Assembly (NCBI RefSeq): GCF_000340215.1
Contig: NW_006921540.1
Coordinates: 2,101,662-2,165,661 of the forward strand
Source: Pseudocercospora fijiensis CIRAD86
Taxonomy: Eukaryota; Ascomycota; Dothideomycetes; Mycosphaerellales; Mycosphaerellaceae
Direction: 5' to 3'
Length of the DNA: 64,000 nucleotides
Below, piece after piece: positions 8,344 through 22,458 of this stretch. The notes beneath the pieces are model-generated. The model was given only the letters and a program-made list of their open reading frames with translations. It searched no databases and was not told the DNA's origin. Both the position numbers and the translations under genes were made by a program. Numbering within the stretch: position 1 is the stretch's first letter; every line of letters starts with the position of its first letter.

Positions 8344-11300
8344 TCATCCACTCGCCTCAACCGAAACAGCCTCAGCCATAACATTCTCCCCCTCGTCAAG
8401 AACCCTCATAACAGTCTTCAAATTTCCCAACATCTCCTTCGCATGCGCAACAAGCAAGAGCTTCTCCGCATTAGCCGGTAGTCCCAAATACGTCGGCGGC
8501 TCCCTCTCAGGCAAACACTCCTTGACCCACTGCAAGAAAACAGCCTTACTACTGCCACCAGGAAGACTCGTCCCAACATTCTCATCCTGAGCAACCTTCG
8601 CAATAAGATTGAACCCATCCTCGAAAGCATCACTTGTCAAAGTCTGGTCAACAAGAGATCGGAGAATAGACATGTCGTCGGGATTGTCAACTTTGCCACC
8701 ATACATTTCTGCGACGAGAGCGCGGAGAATGTCCCAAGGGATGGATTTGGGGGCGATGTTGCTTCTTCCTCGCGCGACGTTGTCGGTCCACCATTGGATT
8801 ATGAAGGCTGAGCAATCGAAGTCTGCGTCGTTGAATTCCCAGAAACCTTTCCAGCCGAGGTTTGGCGCGTAGCGGAGTCGTTCTTGGACTACGGCGTGTA
8901 GGAATGCGAGGAGGAAGTGCACACGAGCCTTCTCCACTGGTTGCGAAACGGCTTTATCGGGGAGCGAGGTGAGAGTGTCGCGCATGTTGGCACGAATACC
9001 GGCTGGCTGCTCGTACATTAAGACGCGACTGGTACGGAGTAAGCTCGATGGTATCTTTGGACTGGTCTCCATTGACAAGAATAAGCGGAAGTCCGGATGT
9101 GGCTTGAGTGAGTCAATTCGCTTGACCAGGTTCTGCAACCACTCGGTAGCGAGGTGGACGTTCTTGATAAGGACCCAAGAACCATTTGCGGCAGCACTGG
9201 CAAGAGCAGAGTCGGCGGAAGACATGCTCTCGTTGGAACCCATTGCCACGCTGGTGCAGCTTGCGTTTTGTCGCTCGACAAGTTGATCGACCTTGTAAGA
9301 AGCGTCGAAGCCTGGAGTGGAGCAAAGGGCAATCGGCGAAGAAGCAGTCGTCTCTTGAGCGATACGTCCAAGGTTCTCTGCGACATCGAGGAAATCCTGT
9401 CCGAAGACAGTGTTGACGAAGCGCTCAGTCGCAGGAACAAGACGATCCATGCGGAACAGCTTGACCAGAAGAAGCTCCTTGAGCGCTCTGTCGTTCTCAT
9501 TACTGGTCGCGCCTGTCCCGGGCACGCAATGCTCTGCCTGTTCAATCGAGAAGAACTTCTGCCACGCTTCGTTCTCAACATCGCCAACCAGCTCCTTCAC
9601 GCTCGTGATACGTGATGCAATCGCAACAGCTTTCTCTTTCTGCTCCGAATCGGTCGTCACATCGCCGCCCACGACTGACTCGTCCAAAAGGAGGTCGAGC
9701 AGAGTCTTGTCCATTGGGAATGGGGCAGCTTGCGCCAGAAGAACCGCGAAAGTCAGACGATCCTTCTGGAGCAAGGAAGCTGACGTCTCGCTGTATGTCT
9801 TCCTAAACAGAGCTCGCACGATTGAGTCAATGCGCTTCTTCGCATCCCGCTCATTCGCTTCCCGCGCACCTCGCAGAACAGACTCGAAGATGTTGACAAA
9901 GTACTGCAGCGAAAACTGGTAGAAGTGGTGGATGTGGTACAGCTGCTCCAGCACTGCAAAGATTGCCGAGCAAGATTGAGCGATGATCTCGTAGGTACTC
10001 ATGATATTGTTGACTTCGTTCATGACACCTTCAGTCTCAGAGGCCTTGGCAGTGATCTCTGCCGCTTCGTTCTTGAGCGTTTCCAAGGTTTGAATGACGT
10101 TCTCGTCGTCGAGAATGTTGCCGCGTGACTCATTGAGGGCTTGCAGAAGCATACGCTCCAGACGGCGAAGGCGCTGTGTGAACTCGCCCTGCATCTTGAC
10201 CAGATTCGATCGTCTCTCGTCAACATCGGGTCGCTCAGACTTAAGTACATCATTCAGCGTCTGTGTCTTCAAACTGCTCTGCGTGACCGTGAAGTTGACG
10301 AATGTGGTTCTGGAGCAGACGTCCGGAGCAAAAGGTGCAGAGGGATCCTTGGTACTGAGGTACAGCTTGAAGGCTGGCGAGAAATCGATCTCCTGTCTTC
10401 CAAGCTGAATGAGGACACGACCTCCAGTGCGCTGGTACTCCTTGTTGAGTACGTGATTGAGGATCGGATCAATATGCTCAGCGTCTTGAATGAGGATAGG
10501 GTTTCCAAATCTGAGCGCAGACTCCAGCTGCTTGACAAAGGAGCCATCCAGGAAACTGGTGACAGTGAGACGACGGTCCTTGCTCTCATTCTGGAGGAAC
10601 TCCGTCACACGTCCAGACGGGTCAATGATGAGCGGGTAACGATTGTAGCGCTTCAGCATCACAGCGTTTTCGGTGCACAGCTCGTCCACTGGCAATGCGT
10701 GCTCGTGCCATTGCTGTCTCTCGTCTGCAGTTGAGAGGTACTCAGAAAGTGAGTTCTGCGCCTTGAATGCGATCCCAGATGCGGAAAGCTGAAGTGACCA
10801 GTCTTCCAGCATAGCACGACGGTATTGCTGATCGTACAGACCGGCATATGCCAGGAACGCAGACGCCAAGAAGACGTCGCCGATAATGGTCTCCATCTGG
10901 ACCTGGAAGGTCTTGCTGCTCTCTTCCCACCGACCTCTCTCAGAAGACAGGCTGTTGAGCAATCGCATGCTTCGGTCGACCTTGGACTGCACGCGTGTCA
11001 TTTCTGCCTTGATCGCTTCAGTCTGGCTAATGAGCGATGCATATTCGGACTTGTATGTGGCAATGCTCTGCTCCAGCTCCTGTAGCGTATTCTCGATCGC
11101 CTTGGCTTCTGCTTTAGTCTGGAGTGCCTCCTCTTGCAGCTGGTCGACTTCCTCTCGGAGGGGTCCGACTCGATCCAAGATTTCTGAGTAGTTGACCTGA
11201 GCCTCAACCCACTGAACCAAAGGTCCACATGCTTTGGAGGCTCGGTTGACACGCTCGAAGGTGAAGTCCTCCTTGTTCAAGAAATCCGCCCTCATTTTCG

Positions 11301-14300
11301 CCCTTAATTGAGGAGTCATCTGACGCTCGTTGTCATAGCCGACAATGCTAGCAATAAAGTCATCGCGGCGCACAATGCTGACAATTGACTTCCAGTCTGC
11401 GGCCTTGTGTCCGAGCAATGTACAGACAGACTCAAGCGCTAGCTTTACACCAGCAGGTGGATGCTGCATGGACCTCACTTCCGTCAAGTGCTGTCGCTTG
11501 ATGTTGCTGACACTTCTCTGAGCTTCCTCAACTGCCGGCTCAGCTTTTGCCAAATCGTTAAGCACGACTTCTCTTCTCTTCGCGACTTCCTTCTCTTGCT
11601 TCTCCAATGCAGCCTGAATCTCCAGAGATGCTGCTCGTCTCTGCTCCGCCTCGCGCTGGTCCGCAACCATACGCTGCAATTTCTCGCCAGCCTCAGCATC
11701 TTTCTTTTCAAGCTCAGACTTCTTCTCGGCCAAGCTACGTTTCAGCTCTGACACTTTCTCCACAGTTTCGCGAAGTTTGTCAAGACCGACATTAAGATGG
11801 CGCTGTTGTTCCTCAAGGTCATCACGCTTCTCGTTAAAAAGCTTGACGAATTGAGCAACAAAGTCCAAGAATTGCCGTGGAGTGAGGAAAGTCTGCTTGT
11901 TTTGCTGACGCTTCAATCGGTCGTTGAAGGTGCGCAAAGAGTGATGCACATGCACCATGCCATTGACGACGGCGTCGCGATGTGAGAGCGGCATTTCGAG
12001 CTGGTCGAACTCGATCGGCAAGCTATCTGGGCATGTGTAGCTTCCTTTGTCGATATCCACAGATTGCGTGAGCTCGTAGGCAACCTGGTACAGCGCTTGA
12101 TCAGACCAATCGCCGAACCAATTGAGGACGCAACGATTGAAAAGGGCCGGACTGGTAGCTGCCTTGGATCCTAAACCGTCAGAAGGTGGGTTCATGGTGA
12201 ACACAACGTGCAAGTTGCGCACAATCTGTTGTGTGAACCACTTGTAAAGTTCTTCTTGCGAATCAAGCAGAAGACCTTGGCGCTGAGCGCCCTCCTTACA
12301 AGCAGTCATGAGCGTGGCGTACTCATCGCCCTCAAATAGACCAGGCACTTCTCCGTTGGCAAGGAGTGTATTCATGCGCTCGAGGAATCCAGAATCCAGC
12401 ACATTTGACTCGTCCATAATGAAGCATATCTTCTCGCCCTTGCAACCGCATCTCCGGAGCACAGTACGGAGATCTTCATCAAAGTCTTCAGAGGAGTATC
12501 GACCATGCACCTTGATCTGGAACACAGATAGACCGTTCATCCACGCCACGAAACGAGACAGAGTCGTCTTGCCCGAGCCACTTACGCCGATGAGGATCAG
12601 GTGACCCTGCGGTTGCCTGAAAACACGATCGATACGCAAGACGTGTTCGAGAACATCATTGAAGAGAATGAGCGGCACATCGAGTTCCTCCTCGCAGAAC
12701 GTGCGCAGACGAGCTTTGACAAAGTCGCGCAGCTGATCCCGAGCAACTGGAACATAGTTCTTGGACAGCCAGTTCGAGAAGAGGATAGGGCGCTGCAGAG
12801 CTTGCTCTTCGTCGATGTTGGGGAAGTGCTCAAGTGCAACACGGTTGACAGCTTCTTCGGTCCATTGTCGTTCCTCGTCAGCTATCAAACGATCCGAGAA
12901 CAATCTCAATGCCTCATGTGCCCAGATTCGGACCAGACCTTCCAGAGATAAAGTATCGAGCGGTCTTACAGCCTCATAAATGGCGCGCACCCATCTTGTC
13001 AGCTCACGAGGCGAGTAGACGTAATGGGGTTGGATCTCTGGCGTGAAGCGTTTCTGCGATTGCAAATACACTTGAATCATGGCTTGCGTCAAAGCATCAG
13101 CATAGCCGCGCAGAGTAGGTATGATCTTGAGCACAGCATTGTTGAAGGTGCCATAGATCTGCTTGAGCGAAAGTTCGCCAGGATAGTCGACCATGACAAG
13201 CGGTGCGTGTCTCAAGAACCGAAGACCTAGTGGAGTACGGCCGGCATCTGTGGGAGGGTTACACGCGCCGACGAATTGTATCCGTTCGAGGCTGACCCAG
13301 CTTCTGGTCGATGTTCGCCAGAAACCGCCATGCTCGACAAGTTGGCGAAGAAAGGAGATTACGCGCTGAGTCCCATACTTGTCTGGAGCGGGCAAGTTGA
13401 TCTCGTCGCAGAAGACCACGAGCCAGCGCCCAATTTGCCGTGGAGCCATCGTGACACCGCTGATCGACTTCTTATAGTCGCAATATTGCTCGAGCGTCTT
13501 CACGAGAAGATCTGGTGTGGTAGCACTGGAGAAGTTGAGACCAACCACTTCCATATTGGGCAGTTTGCGCAACGCGCTGAAAAGCGTCATAGTCTTACCA
13601 GATCCGGGAGGACCACAGAGTAAGAGTGGCTTGTGCTCGGCCAAGAAAGAGTAGAGTACGTCCTCATGTCGAACAGTGTCAAGTGTAGGGATAACAAGGT
13701 CTGTCTGGGTGACTGAGTGAGTATTGACCTCGATTGATGGAACCTGGTTCTGCCATGCCGACCAGATAGCCTCTGGCAAGGATACGTCGTAATCGATGAG
13801 TGATGTCTGCTCTGTCAGGACTGGCATGTCAAGTGTTGCCAGCCCAGCAAGATAGTCACCAAAGGCCTTGCGATCCACAAGTGGGCAGTCTCCAGTGAAA
13901 GACCAGACTGCTGCGAGCAGCACCTTCTTCGATAAATATGCCTCAAGTTGCTCATCGTTGAGCGGGAAGTCAGCATGGTTGATATTGTACTCCAGTACAG
14001 AGCGGCATGCCTTGCGAAGCAGCGAGAAGAGCGTGCCGAGAGCACGAATGGAAGTGAACTCCATGATATGTTTCATGCTGGCGCAATGCTGGAGACCCTT
14101 CCTCACAAAGTCGTTCTCGGTCAGTCGGCGATGGAGGATTTCTGCCATCAGGTTCTGAACTGCCAAGCGCGCTTCAGTAGATGTCGGAGTGCCTGTGTCC
14201 TCTTCCAGATCCTCGAAGGTAGCAGTCCGGAGTTGGGCAATATATCTTGAGAGCATAACGTCGACATCAACAGTATCATCACTGAACCACACCATACCAC

Positions 14301-17300
14301 AACGCGAGACGGTGGCAAGCGTGGCATACTTCAGCGTCTCGACTTCGAACATAACGCGAACGTTGGAAGGCAGTCCAAGACGCTCACCATTGGGCAGCGT
14401 GAGCAGCTTGTTGTCGTCAAGGACACTGTTCAGGTTCTCGACCCATTCAGGGTCAACATCGCCATCAAAGACGATCCAGTGACGCTTGCTGTCCTCGCCA
14501 CGAAGATTGTCGACCACTTTTCGAAGAATGCTGGTGAACAGACCATCGGTCCATTCGCGAGTGGTGCTATCCAGAGTTCCGTACAGACTTTCCTTGGACA
14601 TGACCTTGGGATCAATGACATGACAGACGCCCTCGATGCCATCGACCTTTTGTAACGCTGCAAGCAACGTCTGCCAGGCAGTCGACTTGCCAGTGCCAGA
14701 GCTGCCGACCATCATCACACCATGATGCAGGCTCTGAATTTGATAGAGCTGCAGAACCTTGGTGAGCCAGGCATCTGTGGCGACCAACTTGCGCTCTTCG
14801 ACAATCTCCTGCAAAGCCTCGCGTAGTTTATCCAGCGACGCAGGCATGTACTGCACTCCTGGGAATGCCTCTTCTTCGACTTGTGCCATAAGCAATGCAT
14901 CATCGCGGACAAGCTTTGGCGCAATCGTCTCGCGAATACTCTGCACTATAATCTGAGGCTCCACCACGACGTCTGAGCTCTGCTCGCTACCAGCAGCTAA
15001 TCTTGCACGCTTGAGCCCGCCCGAGCTGACGAGCACACTCTTTAGCGCACGAAGACCGAAATCATAGTGAGGCTGCTTTGACAGCCTAGCGCCACATTGA
15101 TCGAAGAATGGCACCGTCTGACGTGACAGAGTCTTTGCTTCTGAGAAGCCCTGCGAGAAGAGCATAACTTCGGCGATAATCTCCTTGTCTGGCTTCGACA
15201 TGGCAACACTGCGGAACAGCTTCTTCAAGTTGTCTGGCAAGTTCGAACGACCAGCATATCCAGGATTCATGGTGATAAACATGCCAGTAAGAAGATGAAC
15301 CTTGAGCTGGCGGCCGACAAGATCAATCTGAGCAGATGGATCGAGAGCTCGCTTTCGCAGACCGACTTGAATGTTCTGGATCTGCTGCGAGACGGCAGAC
15401 AGGATTCGCTCTTCCAGTCTGTTGAATTCATCGAAACAACCCCAGGCACCAACTTGTGAGATACCCAGGAAGATGCGACCCATAGCTTGGAAGTCAAATG
15501 TGTCGTCACAATTGAAGACCAGAGTGAAACGTCCAAGTTGTACACCTAGAGCCTTGACAGACTCTGTCTTTCCCGTTCCGGCTGGTCCATATGGCGAGCC
15601 ACCGAGTCGCTGGCAGAGAGCCTGGCTGAGTGTGAGGAAACAGCGGTCGGTAAGTGGTGTGCGCACAAGGCGTTCCGGCACGCCAAGATATTCGAAGCCA
15701 TATGCGAGGGTGGCATTGGCGACCTGTACCTGCAGGCGGTCAAGTGGAGCGGCGCTGGCATCGAATTCGTACCTCATTTGAAGCAACCAGAGATAGTGGC
15801 CAGGAGAATCGGCGCCACCCTCAATGAGTTGCTCGGTCTTGTCACGCTGGTGGACGAACTCAGTGATGAGGTGCTCAGACTTCTTGCGCAACACTGGCTC
15901 CATTTCCTGAAGCACGGATTTGGCAAGATGTTTCAGCCTGTTGACCAGACTCTCAAATAGCATTTGAAGCGCTGAACCGCCTTGCGAAAGAGCAGCTGTG
16001 ACTTGGGCTGTCCAATGTGCTTGTGTAGCCAAAACGACAATCTGTGCAGGGTACTTGACGACGTACTTATCGAAGGCGGCGTCATCAGATTCCTCAATGC
16101 CCTGATACTCCTGAACAGCTTCCACAAGAAGCTCCGAGAGAGTCTCCCGCATGCCGTTCTCGAGTGCTCGAAGCCAGTCGTTGATCTTTGGAGTCTGTAT
16201 GAGCGAGATCGGTGATTTGAGCCTCATCTGCTCGCCTTCTCGGGAGACAAGTCCATTGATGTTCTGCTCGTCATCAATCTCCAGGCCAGCAATACCAGCA
16301 AACATCTTGCGAAGGTGCTTGGCAATCCGTACAGTGTCGTTGCTGTTGCCAATGATTTCCAGAAGATCTTCATCACCGACAAAATAGAAGCGAGGGAACG
16401 CCACACGTTCCTTCTCCAAGTACTCTCCAAGTGCTTTTTGGATCTTGTTGAGCAAGTCGGCGAGACGTTCGAGCGACTTCTGCACGTCGGGGATATTGAG
16501 CACTTCCAGAACCTGAGGCGAGCGATAAACCTTTTTGAGCACATTCATGAACTCGCTGTTGATGTTTGCGAAGCGGGAAGATTCCACGGGGAGGAGGTGC
16601 TTGATATCAGCGTTGCCGGTGAAGACACCTTCCAGGTAGACCCACTGACGCTGGACATCGATCCAGACATCGAAGAGTACGTGAATTCGATTCAGTTTGT
16701 CTTCCCATGATGACGCTTCCTCCTCGAATTCCTTGTAGTACGGCGAATGTCGCATTGCTTGCAGAGAGTTCAAATGATCGCTGCATTTGGCGAAGAGGTC
16801 ATCCCAACCTTTGATCAGACGGCACTTGGTCTGATACGGCACGAGATCCAACGAGTAATTCTGCCAGTGTTCACGTACTGAGCGAACGAACTCTTCCAAC
16901 GCCATCTCACCTTGCGCTTGGGCGATGACATCGCGAATGACAGCCTCGCTTGCGACTAAATTGAGGTCCCAGACATCGCCCAGTGTCATAGACAGAGCTG
17001 AGTAGCGTTTCGATGGGGCCAGAGACTTGAATATCTTGGTCCAGTGACGCTCGCGCACTGCATCTGATCGCATTTCAGTAAGCAGTGGGTTGATTTTCAG
17101 CAACTGGCGAAGATGATTCTGAAGATGCTCAAAAGCAGCGTAAGATCGCATTCGACTTGGCATTTCCTTGGTGGTCTTGATGAGATTGTCAATGCTTTGT
17201 CGAAGCTTGCGAGGCTGGATGCTGTTCCATGGCTGGTCTTTGAGGTCGTTCAGCTGATCCCACACGACAGTCAAATTGGCCCATACAGATTTGTAGTCTT

Positions 17301-20300
17301 GTACCTCAGCGAGGAGATCAGCAAGCATATTATCAGGACTGGCCGGAAGCTCCAATGCTTCTTTCGCCTTGGACACCATGTCGTACTGCTCCTGAAGTTG
17401 CGTGAGCTCAGTATCAAAGCTCTCGAGCGAAGCAGTGGCTTCTTCTGGAGGAGTCGAGCCAGACTCTGGGCGCTCTTCTCGCCACTTCTCAGTCATCTCA
17501 GCAATTCGGCGCGAGACGACACCATCCTCTGCGATGATCTTGGTCCGCAAGCCTTCAGTATGGTCGTTGATTTGCTTGCTCTTCTTCTCCAGGACTTCGA
17601 CAAGAGCTGCCCATTCGTGATCGACCTGCTCTACGTATAGCCAGTCCTTGGGGTACGGGAATCGAAGGCGCGACAGTGTTTGTTGACCTTGTCTGAAGGT
17701 GTCCATTTCTGGCTCCCAGACCTTGGTCTGCCGCTTCACTGTCTGCACAACAGTGATGAACGATACCGCCTGAGATGTCGATGATGCTTGCATTGATTGG
17801 CCTTCAAGATCTTTGCGCGCACGCTGCAGTTCGCTGTACACGTCAACCATGCGAGTCGCAAACATTGAAGAGAAGTGTGTGAGAAGATCGTGCTGCCACT
17901 GGTCGTATTTGGCGTTGACCTTTGCCTGAACTTGCCCGTAGTTGATGATAAGGTGACCGAATGACCGTCGCATGCCGGATGTGTCGAATGTCTCACGCTT
18001 CTGCCTAATCTCAAGAATGAGCTGCAGCCACAAGTCCAGTTCTTCGCCCAGGTCATCTTGGATTTGCTGCAATTGCAGATCCCATAGGGACTGAAATTGT
18101 AACCACTCATCAACATAGGTCTGCGCAACACCTAGCTTCCCTTCGATTCGGTCATACAGCTCGGCAAGTGAGCCCATGCACATGATGGGCAGCTCAGAAT
18201 ACGCTGTTGTCTGACCAGAAGCCCCAACAGTCAGAGCACTCTCGAAGCGAGAGGCCTGCAATCTCGGGAGGCTGCATACAGTGCCAATCCAGGTATGCAG
18301 ATTCTCAAGCCAACCACTTTTGGCATCTTCGAGGGGTGGTTCGAGCTGAATGATCTGACTCTGCATCACGATGTCATGAGCGAATGTGTCGATGTTGGGT
18401 GTTCCTGCTTCTCTCTGGGCTTGCTGCTCTGCTCCGTAGCCATGTTCGAAGTCCTCGGTCCAGTCCTTCAAAGCTTGCTGCAACCTTGCGTGCAAAGTCT
18501 CCAGTACCTTCTCATTAGTCTTTGCAACCCAGATGGCGATGTTCGAATAGGCTTCAAGATTGAGCTGGTCAATGGCACGTTGAAGTGTCTCGAGGTGAGT
18601 GCTGAATGCCTCATGTGTGAACGGGCAGCTCTGCAGCTCTCGCAGCGCAGCTTCCACAGTCACCTGTATTGTAGAAAGCGTTGTGACTTTCTGCTGGAGT
18701 GTCGCAATGGCAATGCCAAGATCACGGACGAATCGTACGTGAAGTTTATCATCGCTGCCGCCACCTAGGGTACCATCACTAGATCGTGAGACATGCACAT
18801 CGTACGCGAGCACGAAAGTGTCCCATCTAAGCGACGCACCCTTGCCAATGTACTTTTGCACATCATTTCGATGCCCACTGATCAGGTCGGTGACGTTCGA
18901 CATGTTCTCGATTGTCAAATTTGTTTGACCGAAAGTGTTTAGGCTCTCCATCAAGCTCACCGCGTAAGGATAAACGCGTCGGGCCTCCTTCGAGACATTG
19001 GTGATGGCGTGCGGCACGTTGAAACCAAGCCAGAGCAGATTGCGAACTTCCTTGAATAGGATGATGACTTGCGAGTCGAAGTTGACATGGATCTCGAGGG
19101 TGTTCTGGCGAGCTCTGTTCTGCGTGACACTGAATAAGCGTCCGGATATTGATAGGTGTCGTCGGTCGATGTCTCGCAGCCAATCCTCGAAGATCGGCTT
19201 CGTGTCTAGCTTCCTTTTGAAGCCGTCGCAAAGCTGATTCAGTCTCGCGCCATCTGTGTGATCTCTCCATTTCTGACCAAGTATGTCTTCTACTTTGGAA
19301 AGGTGATTGTCAAGCTGACGCTCAATCTGTTTCGCCCGAATGATGGCACCAGAGATTGGAGGCAGGTCGTGCAGCTGCGCCATACCGTGGGATTCGGACT
19401 GGCCGTACTGGTGTGTGAAGCGCTTTTGCAGCCCGTCAATGTCGTCGCGGACATTACTCAGAAGCTGGGCTTGATATTCGGCGATGGCTCCCTTGATCTT
19501 TGGCCGAACGAATAGAGCGTTGAATCGGGAGAAGACTCGAAACATTTCGTTGGCCGTCTTTGCGACCGCCAAACGATCTCGCAAACGTGCAATGATAGAA
19601 TTCTCCACTCGTGCAGTCCGCTCATTGTATGCTGTCTCGGCTTGTGTCCACAATCTCTCGCCTTCAAGAGAAATGTCAAGCACATCAACATCCTTAACGA
19701 CTGTGTATGCTTGAGCAATTTCCTCAGCTGCGTCGACATCTCCCATCTCTTCAACAATGACGGGGCCGTTTGCGCCATCAGTCAAATCTGCAGGATCCTC
19801 CTCTGGACCAAGCACATTGGCAATGGTGTTCTGCAGCTGTTCATGGTCATCTCTGAACTTGAAGATGTACTTGATTCTGTCCTGTGTCTTGTCGTGCCGC
19901 TTGTTGATCTTAATAGGAATGAATTTATCGTTTCGTCGTCTCGTCACATCCCGGGCCACGTTCGTAAATTCCTTGACATTATCATCCCAGAACATCCAGA
20001 CGGTCTGCACCTCTTCAATCTGCTTCTTAAAGTCCGGGAAGCTCATGTGCATCAGCGTTCGGCCATGTAAAAGCTGATGTATTCGCGCGTCCACGTCCGC
20101 TGAGATGGCTTCGACTAAAGGCAATGCTCGTTTGATTGGGTACGGGCATATGCGTAGCTTCTTGTTCAAGTGGCTAAACACATCGTCAAGCGCTTCCCGC
20201 AATTTCTCTATGGTCGGCGCAGCCAGCAGTTCCTCGATCGGGAAGCCATGGAAAAGCTGGTTGTATCGATTCACTGTATCCTTTGTCTCCTTCAGACGAG

Positions 20301-21360
20301 TATCTGATTGAAAACTGGCCGTTATACCATGTCTCTTCGCTTTTTCAAGTATGGTCATCGTAAGCTTGACGCCACCACTAGCAAGTTGGGACTCGATGCC
20401 CTCGATCGCTGCTTCCATGGCTAGCCAAAAGTTCTTCTCTTGCGATGTTGTCCCAACTGCTCGGTCGTCCGTGATTCTCGTGAACTCGCGTATCTGCTTG
20501 ATCCAGTCATTGGCCATATTCTGTAATCGATTGAGTATGGAGCTGTCCGTGACGATGCTGTCCGGTATGGCAACCGCCGCAGCATGCCAATCCCCATTCG
20601 CCTCGCTGAGCTGCATCTGCACAGCTTCGTGTATCTGTAGTCGCGGCGCTTCGACTTCGATATTCTGCTGTAGGTTCTGTAGGGTGATTTCCAGATCTGC
20701 CAGTTTCCGCCGCGCGCCTGATATGCCTGTCCGCGATTCGCCGTCTGATCGCAGCTTCTTGCCTGTACTCTCAGATCCTCTCGCGGCTGCCTCAAAGAAC
20801 GGGGTGAGTGCTCCTCTCACAAACGAATGCAGACTCTCGTATGGCGATACTGTGGAGCCTGCACCTTCTGCCCCCAGACTCCCGGGCAAGCTCATGTTCA
20901 CCACCGACACCTGCTTGCTCAGCGGCACATCTGGCACTATCGAGCTTGGCCTCTTCAGGAATGCCACGCAGCCAACTGTCCTGTTGGAGTAGCTGACCTC
21001 CGAGCTCAGCACATATGTATCTTGATGATGCTCGCTGTCTCCATTCGTATATGTGCCAATCTCCTTGCCCTGCGTACCCGTCGCACCCGCCTGCTTGAGT
21101 ACGTACAGCGCGACTTGAGCTTCCAGGGCAAACCGGAGACATCTTGCTAGCGTGTCTTCTATGACACTCTCGTGGAGCAGACTGCCCGGACCTCGCAGCT
21201 CGTCGTCGGTGGCTCCCAGCGTCACTTCTAACACCCTGCTCAGGTATTGAATAACTGCCTGGGGGTCGACGGCGGAGGATGCTGGGGTCGGAGCTGGTGC
21301 AGGCGGGTTGCCATTTGCCGCCCCGACACCGTTGACCCCTTGGACCACGGGGTCCTCCAT
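8344..21360 (-). CDS. nudA/DYN1: cytoplasmic dynein heavy chain
   Basis: This is the motor subunit of cytoplasmic dynein. It moves toward microtubule minus ends and in hyphae drives nuclear distribution, spindle positioning and endosome transport. One uninterrupted frame of 4338 residues runs from ATG 21358-21360 to TGA at 8344, matching the usual fungal length (about 4340). The N-terminal tail (about 1-1400) precedes the linker and six AAA modules. P-loops are GPAGTGKT at 1925-1932 (AAA1, with CFDEFNR as Walker B), GSSGTGKS at 2219-2226 (AAA2), GPPGSGKT at 2583-2590 (AAA3) and GVSGSGKT at 2925-2932 (AAA4). A coiled-coil stalk of K/E-rich heptads lies at about 3190-3480 and carries the microtubule-binding tip near 3290-3410 ([16 protein letters not shown]). 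The C-terminal part follows ([15 protein letters not shown]). A 13-kb gene without introns is striking but coherent throughout, with no stretch that looks like a retained intron. Confidence 0.97.
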   Translation of the reverse strand: MEDPVVQGVNGVGAANGNPPAPAPTPASSAVDPQAVIQYLSRVLEVTLGATDDELRGPGSLLHESVIEDTLARCLRFALEAQVALYVLKQAGATGTQGKEIGTYTNGDSEHHQDTYVLSSEVSYSNRTVGCVAFLKRPSSIVPDVPLSKQVSVVNMSLPGSLGAEGAGSTVSPYESLHSFVRGALTPFFEAAARGSESTGKKLRSDGESRTGISGARRKLADLEITLQNLQQNIEVEAPRLQIHEAVQMQLSEANGDWHAAAVAIPDSIVTDSSILNRLQNMANDWIKQIREFTRITDDRAVGTTSQEKNFWLAMEAAIEGIESQLASGGVKLTMTILEKAKRHGITASFQSDTRLKETKDTVNRYNQLFHGFPIEELLAAPTIEKLREALDDVFSHLNKKLRICPYPIKRALPLVEAISADVDARIHQLLHGRTLMHMSFPDFKKQIEEVQTVWMFWDDNVKEFTNVARDVTRRRNDKFIPIKINKRHDKTQDRIKYIFKFRDDHEQLQNTIANVLGPEEDPADLTDGANGPVIVEEMGDVDAAEEIAQAYTVVKDVDVLDISLEGERLWTQAETAYNERTARVENSIIARLRDRLAVAKTANEMFRVFSRFNALFVRPKIKGAIAEYQAQLLSNVRDDIDGLQKRFTHQYGQSESHGMAQLHDLPPISGAIIRAKQIERQLDNHLSKVEDILGQKWRDHTDGARLNQLCDGFKRKLDTKPIFEDWLRDIDRRHLSISGRLFSVTQNRARQNTLEIHVNFDSQVIILFKEVRNLLWLGFNVPHAITNVSKEARRVYPYAVSLMESLNTFGQTNLTIENMSNVTDLISGHRNDVQKYIGKGASLRWDTFVLAYDVHVSRSSDGTLGGGSDDKLHVRFVRDLGIAIATLQQKVTTLSTIQVTVEAALRELQSCPFTHEAFSTHLETLQRAIDQLNLEAYSNIAIWVAKTNEKVLETLHARLQQALKDWTEDFEHGYGAEQQAQREAGTPNIDTFAHDIVMQSQIIQLEPPLEDAKSGWLENLHTWIGTVCSLPRLQASRFESALTVGASGQTTAYSELPIMCMGSLAELYDRIEGKLGVAQTYVDEWLQFQSLWDLQLQQIQDDLGEELDLWLQLILEIRQKRETFDTSGMRRSFGHLIINYGQVQAKVNAKYDQWQHDLLTHFSSMFATRMVDVYSELQRARKDLEGQSMQASSTSQAVSFITVVQTVKRQTKVWEPEMDTFRQGQQTLSRLRFPYPKDWLYVEQVDHEWAALVEVLEKKSKQINDHTEGLRTKIIAEDGVVSRRIAEMTEKWREERPESGSTPPEEATASLESFDTELTQLQEQYDMVSKAKEALELPASPDNMLADLLAEVQDYKSVWANLTVVWDQLNDLKDQPWNSIQPRKLRQSIDNLIKTTKEMPSRMRSYAAFEHLQNHLRQLLKINPLLTEMRSDAVRERHWTKIFKSLAPSKRYSALSMTLGDVWDLNLVASEAVIRDVIAQAQGEMALEEFVRSVREHWQNYSLDLVPYQTKCRLIKGWDDLFAKCSDHLNSLQAMRHSPYYKEFEEEASSWEDKLNRIHVLFDVWIDVQRQWVYLEGVFTGNADIKHLLPVESSRFANINSEFMNVLKKVYRSPQVLEVLNIPDVQKSLERLADLLNKIQKALGEYLEKERVAFPRFYFVGDEDLLEIIGNSNDTVRIAKHLRKMFAGIAGLEIDDEQNINGLVSREGEQMRLKSPISLIQTPKINDWLRALENGMRETLSELLVEAVQEYQGIEESDDAAFDKYVVKYPAQIVVLATQAHWTAQVTAALSQGGSALQMLFESLVNRLKHLAKSVLQEMEPVLRKKSEHLITEFVHQRDKTEQLIEGGADSPGHYLWLLQMRYEFDASAAPLDRLQVQVANATLAYGFEYLGVPERLVRTPLTDRCFLTLSQALCQRLGGSPYGPAGTGKTESVKALGVQLGRFTLVFNCDDTFDFQAMGRIFLGISQVGAWGCFDEFNRLEERILSAVSQQIQNIQVGLRKRALDPSAQIDLVGRQLKVHLLTGMFITMNPGYAGRSNLPDNLKKLFRSVAMSKPDKEIIAEVMLFSQGFSEAKTLSRQTVPFFDQCGARLSKQPHYDFGLRALKSVLVSSGGLKRARLAAGSEQSSDVVVEPQIIVQSIRETIAPKLVRDDALLMAQVEEEAFPGVQYMPASLDKLREALQEIVEERKLVATDAWLTKVLQLYQIQSLHHGVMMVGSSGTGKSTAWQTLLAALQKVDGIEGVCHVIDPKVMSKESLYGTLDSTTREWTDGLFTSILRKVVDNLRGEDSKRHWIVFDGDVDPEWVENLNSVLDDNKLLTLPNGERLGLPSNVRVMFEVETLKYATLATVSRCGMVWFSDDTVDVDVMLSRYIAQLRTATFEDLEEDTGTPTSTEARLAVQNLMAEILHRRLTENDFVRKGLQHCASMKHIMEFTSIRALGTLFSLLRKACRSVLEYNINHADFPLNDEQLEAYLSKKVLLAAVWSFTGDCPLVDRKAFGDYLAGLATLDMPVLTEQTSLIDYDVSLPEAIWSAWQNQVPSIEVNTHSVTQTDLVIPTLDTVRHEDVLYSFLAEHKPLLLCGPPGSGKTMTLFSALRKLPNMEVVGLNFSSATTPDLLVKTLEQYCDYKKSISGVTMAPRQIGRWLVVFCDEINLPAPDKYGTQRVISFLRQLVEHGGFWRTSTRSWVSLERIQFVGACNPPTDAGRTPLGLRFLRHAPLVMVDYPGELSLKQIYGTFNNAVLKIIPTLRGYADALTQAMIQVYLQSQKRFTPEIQPHYVYSPRELTRWVRAIYEAVRPLDTLSLEGLVRIWAHEALRLFSDRLIADEERQWTEEAVNRVALEHFPNIDEEQALQRPILFSNWLSKNYVPVARDQLRDFVKARLRTFCEEELDVPLILFNDVLEHVLRIDRVFRQPQGHLILIGVSGSGKTTLSRFVAWMNGLSVFQIKVHGRYSSEDFDEDLRTVLRRCGCKGEKICFIMDESNVLDSGFLERMNTLLANGEVPGLFEGDEYATLMTACKEGAQRQGLLLDSQEELYKWFTQQIVRNLHVVFTMNPPSDGLGSKAATSPALFNRCVLNWFGDWSDQALYQVAYELTQSVDIDKGSYTCPDSLPIEFDQLEMPLSHRDAVVNGMVHVHHSLRTFNDRLKRQQNKQTFLTPRQFLDFVAQFVKLFNEKRDDLEEQQRHLNVGLDKLRETVEKVSELKRSLAEKKSELEKKDAEAGEKLQRMVADQREAEQRRAASLEIQAALEKQEKEVAKRREVVLNDLAKAEPAVEEAQRSVSNIKRQHLTEVRSMQHPPAGVKLALESVCTLLGHKAADWKSIVSIVRRDDFIASIVGYDNERQMTPQLRAKMRADFLNKEDFTFERVNRASKACGPLVQWVEAQVNYSEILDRVGPLREEVDQLQEEALQTKAEAKAIENTLQELEQSIATYKSEYASLISQTEAIKAEMTRVQSKVDRSMRLLNSLSSERGRWEESSKTFQVQMETIIGDVFLASAFLAYAGLYDQQYRRAMLEDWSLQLSASGIAFKAQNSLSEYLSTADERQQWHEHALPVDELCTENAVMLKRYNRYPLIIDPSGRVTEFLQNESKDRRLTVTSFLDGSFVKQLESALRFGNPILIQDAEHIDPILNHVLNKEYQRTGGRVLIQLGRQEIDFSPAFKLYLSTKDPSAPFAPDVCSRTTFVNFTVTQSSLKTQTLNDVLKSERPDVDERRSNLVKMQGEFTQRLRRLERMLLQALNESRGNILDDENVIQTLETLKNEAAEITAKASETEGVMNEVNNIMSTYEIIAQSCSAIFAVLEQLYHIHHFYQFSLQYFVNIFESVLRGAREANERDAKKRIDSIVRALFRKTYSETSASLLQKDRLTFAVLLAQAAPFPMDKTLLDLLLDESVVGGDVTTDSEQKEKAVAIASRITSVKELVGDVENEAWQKFFSIEQAEHCVPGTGATSNENDRALKELLLVKLFRMDRLVPATERFVNTVFGQDFLDVAENLGRIAQETTASSPIALCSTPGFDASYKVDQLVERQNASCTSVAMGSNESMSSADSALASAAANGSWVLIKNVHLATEWLQNLVKRIDSLKPHPDFRLFLSMETSPKIPSSLLRTSRVLMYEQPAGIRANMRDTLTSLPDKAVSQPVEKARVHFLLAFLHAVVQERLRYAPNLGWKGFWEFNDADFDCSAFIIQWWTDNVARGRSNIAPKSIPWDILRALVAEMYGGKVDNPDDMSILRSLVDQTLTSDAFEDGFNLIAKVAQDENVGTSLPGGSSKAVFLQWVKECLPEREPPTYLGLPANAEKLLLVAHAKEMLGNLKTVMRVLDEGENVMAEAVSVEASG

Positions 21361-22458
21361 CTTGATGTGTTACGAGCTAGCGGTGAGGTCGGTCATCGGT
21401 ATGGTGATTATCCTGGCCTGCTATTTTGTGGTTCTTGGCACAAAGTATCGTTTCAGGAGGGTGACGTGTCGTGAAAGCGAGTGTTGGTCTGACCGATTAT
21501 CCCGAGACACCACAATGGGATAGGGAGGATGATATTTCGATGTAGCGGGCGATGTTCGGTGTCTCTGGGCGATGGGTGACGGTGTTGATGAACTTCCGCT
21601 TCTTGCGACGCGAGTCGCGCTTTCCCAGTTGCCGTGAAGCGGCAGGGATTACCCCAGTCCGCTGCAGTCACGTGATATGAAATATGTCTTCTCTTTCACT
21701 GTGCTATGCTATCAATATGCAATATGCCATCTCTGATCTTGAATTCACGTCCTGTGAGCTGCTCGATAGGAATTACAACTCTTCTCCTAGAGCCGGAAAT
21801 CTGCAGGGATTACTTATGGTCACTGGCCTCAAAGCCAGAGAATGAATGTTCATTTGTCTGTAAGGCTAGACACAAGGTTTCGCTCACAACGACCACATTG
21901 CTTGTTCACAATCTCAACGACCACATGAGAAATTTCTTCAAGCCGCATAGGATCATTGGAAGTGAAACGGATCGCAGATCGATCAACATGCATCACTTCA
22001 TCTTCTCCAGCATAAAGACAACCCTAACCCTAATGATGCCCTCAAGAACACAGCCAAAGTCATTCCAACATCGTGCGAAAGGAAGAATCTGAACAGAAAG
22101 CATGTGTTGATCTATTATTGTCAAATATAACTTGTCTCTATCCATCGCTCGCATAGACACTCCGATCCATCATCGACGTCGTCACATCTTCATCTTCTCC
22201 TTCTGTCTCGGCCTGCTCATCACCATCATCATACACTGTCTCATTCACCCTTCTGGCACATGCACGATGAACAATGGAGCCCTTCTCCATGCCTTGCTTC
22301 GTTTCACGAAAACCGGTCGTCGTCTTCTGGGTATCACAAATGACCGTACTCTACCCCTTCCTCTTCTGTAACGAGCCGCCCGGTAAGTCACTTCGTGAGA
22401 GATCTGTTATCCTTTATCTTCCAAGAAAGCGAAAGTCAATCTGACATCACCAACGCTT
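21361..22458. other. intergenic between dynein and PKC genes
   Basis: This is the dynein promoter side and the presumed 3' untranslated region of the kinase gene. Plus-strand frames at 21706-22371 have no family signal and I treat them as chance. Confidence 0.5.

Noticed and set aside
21706..22371. plus-strand frames of 79-128 codons
   Set aside because: No family pattern; the region is the 3' flank of PKC and the promoter side of dynein.
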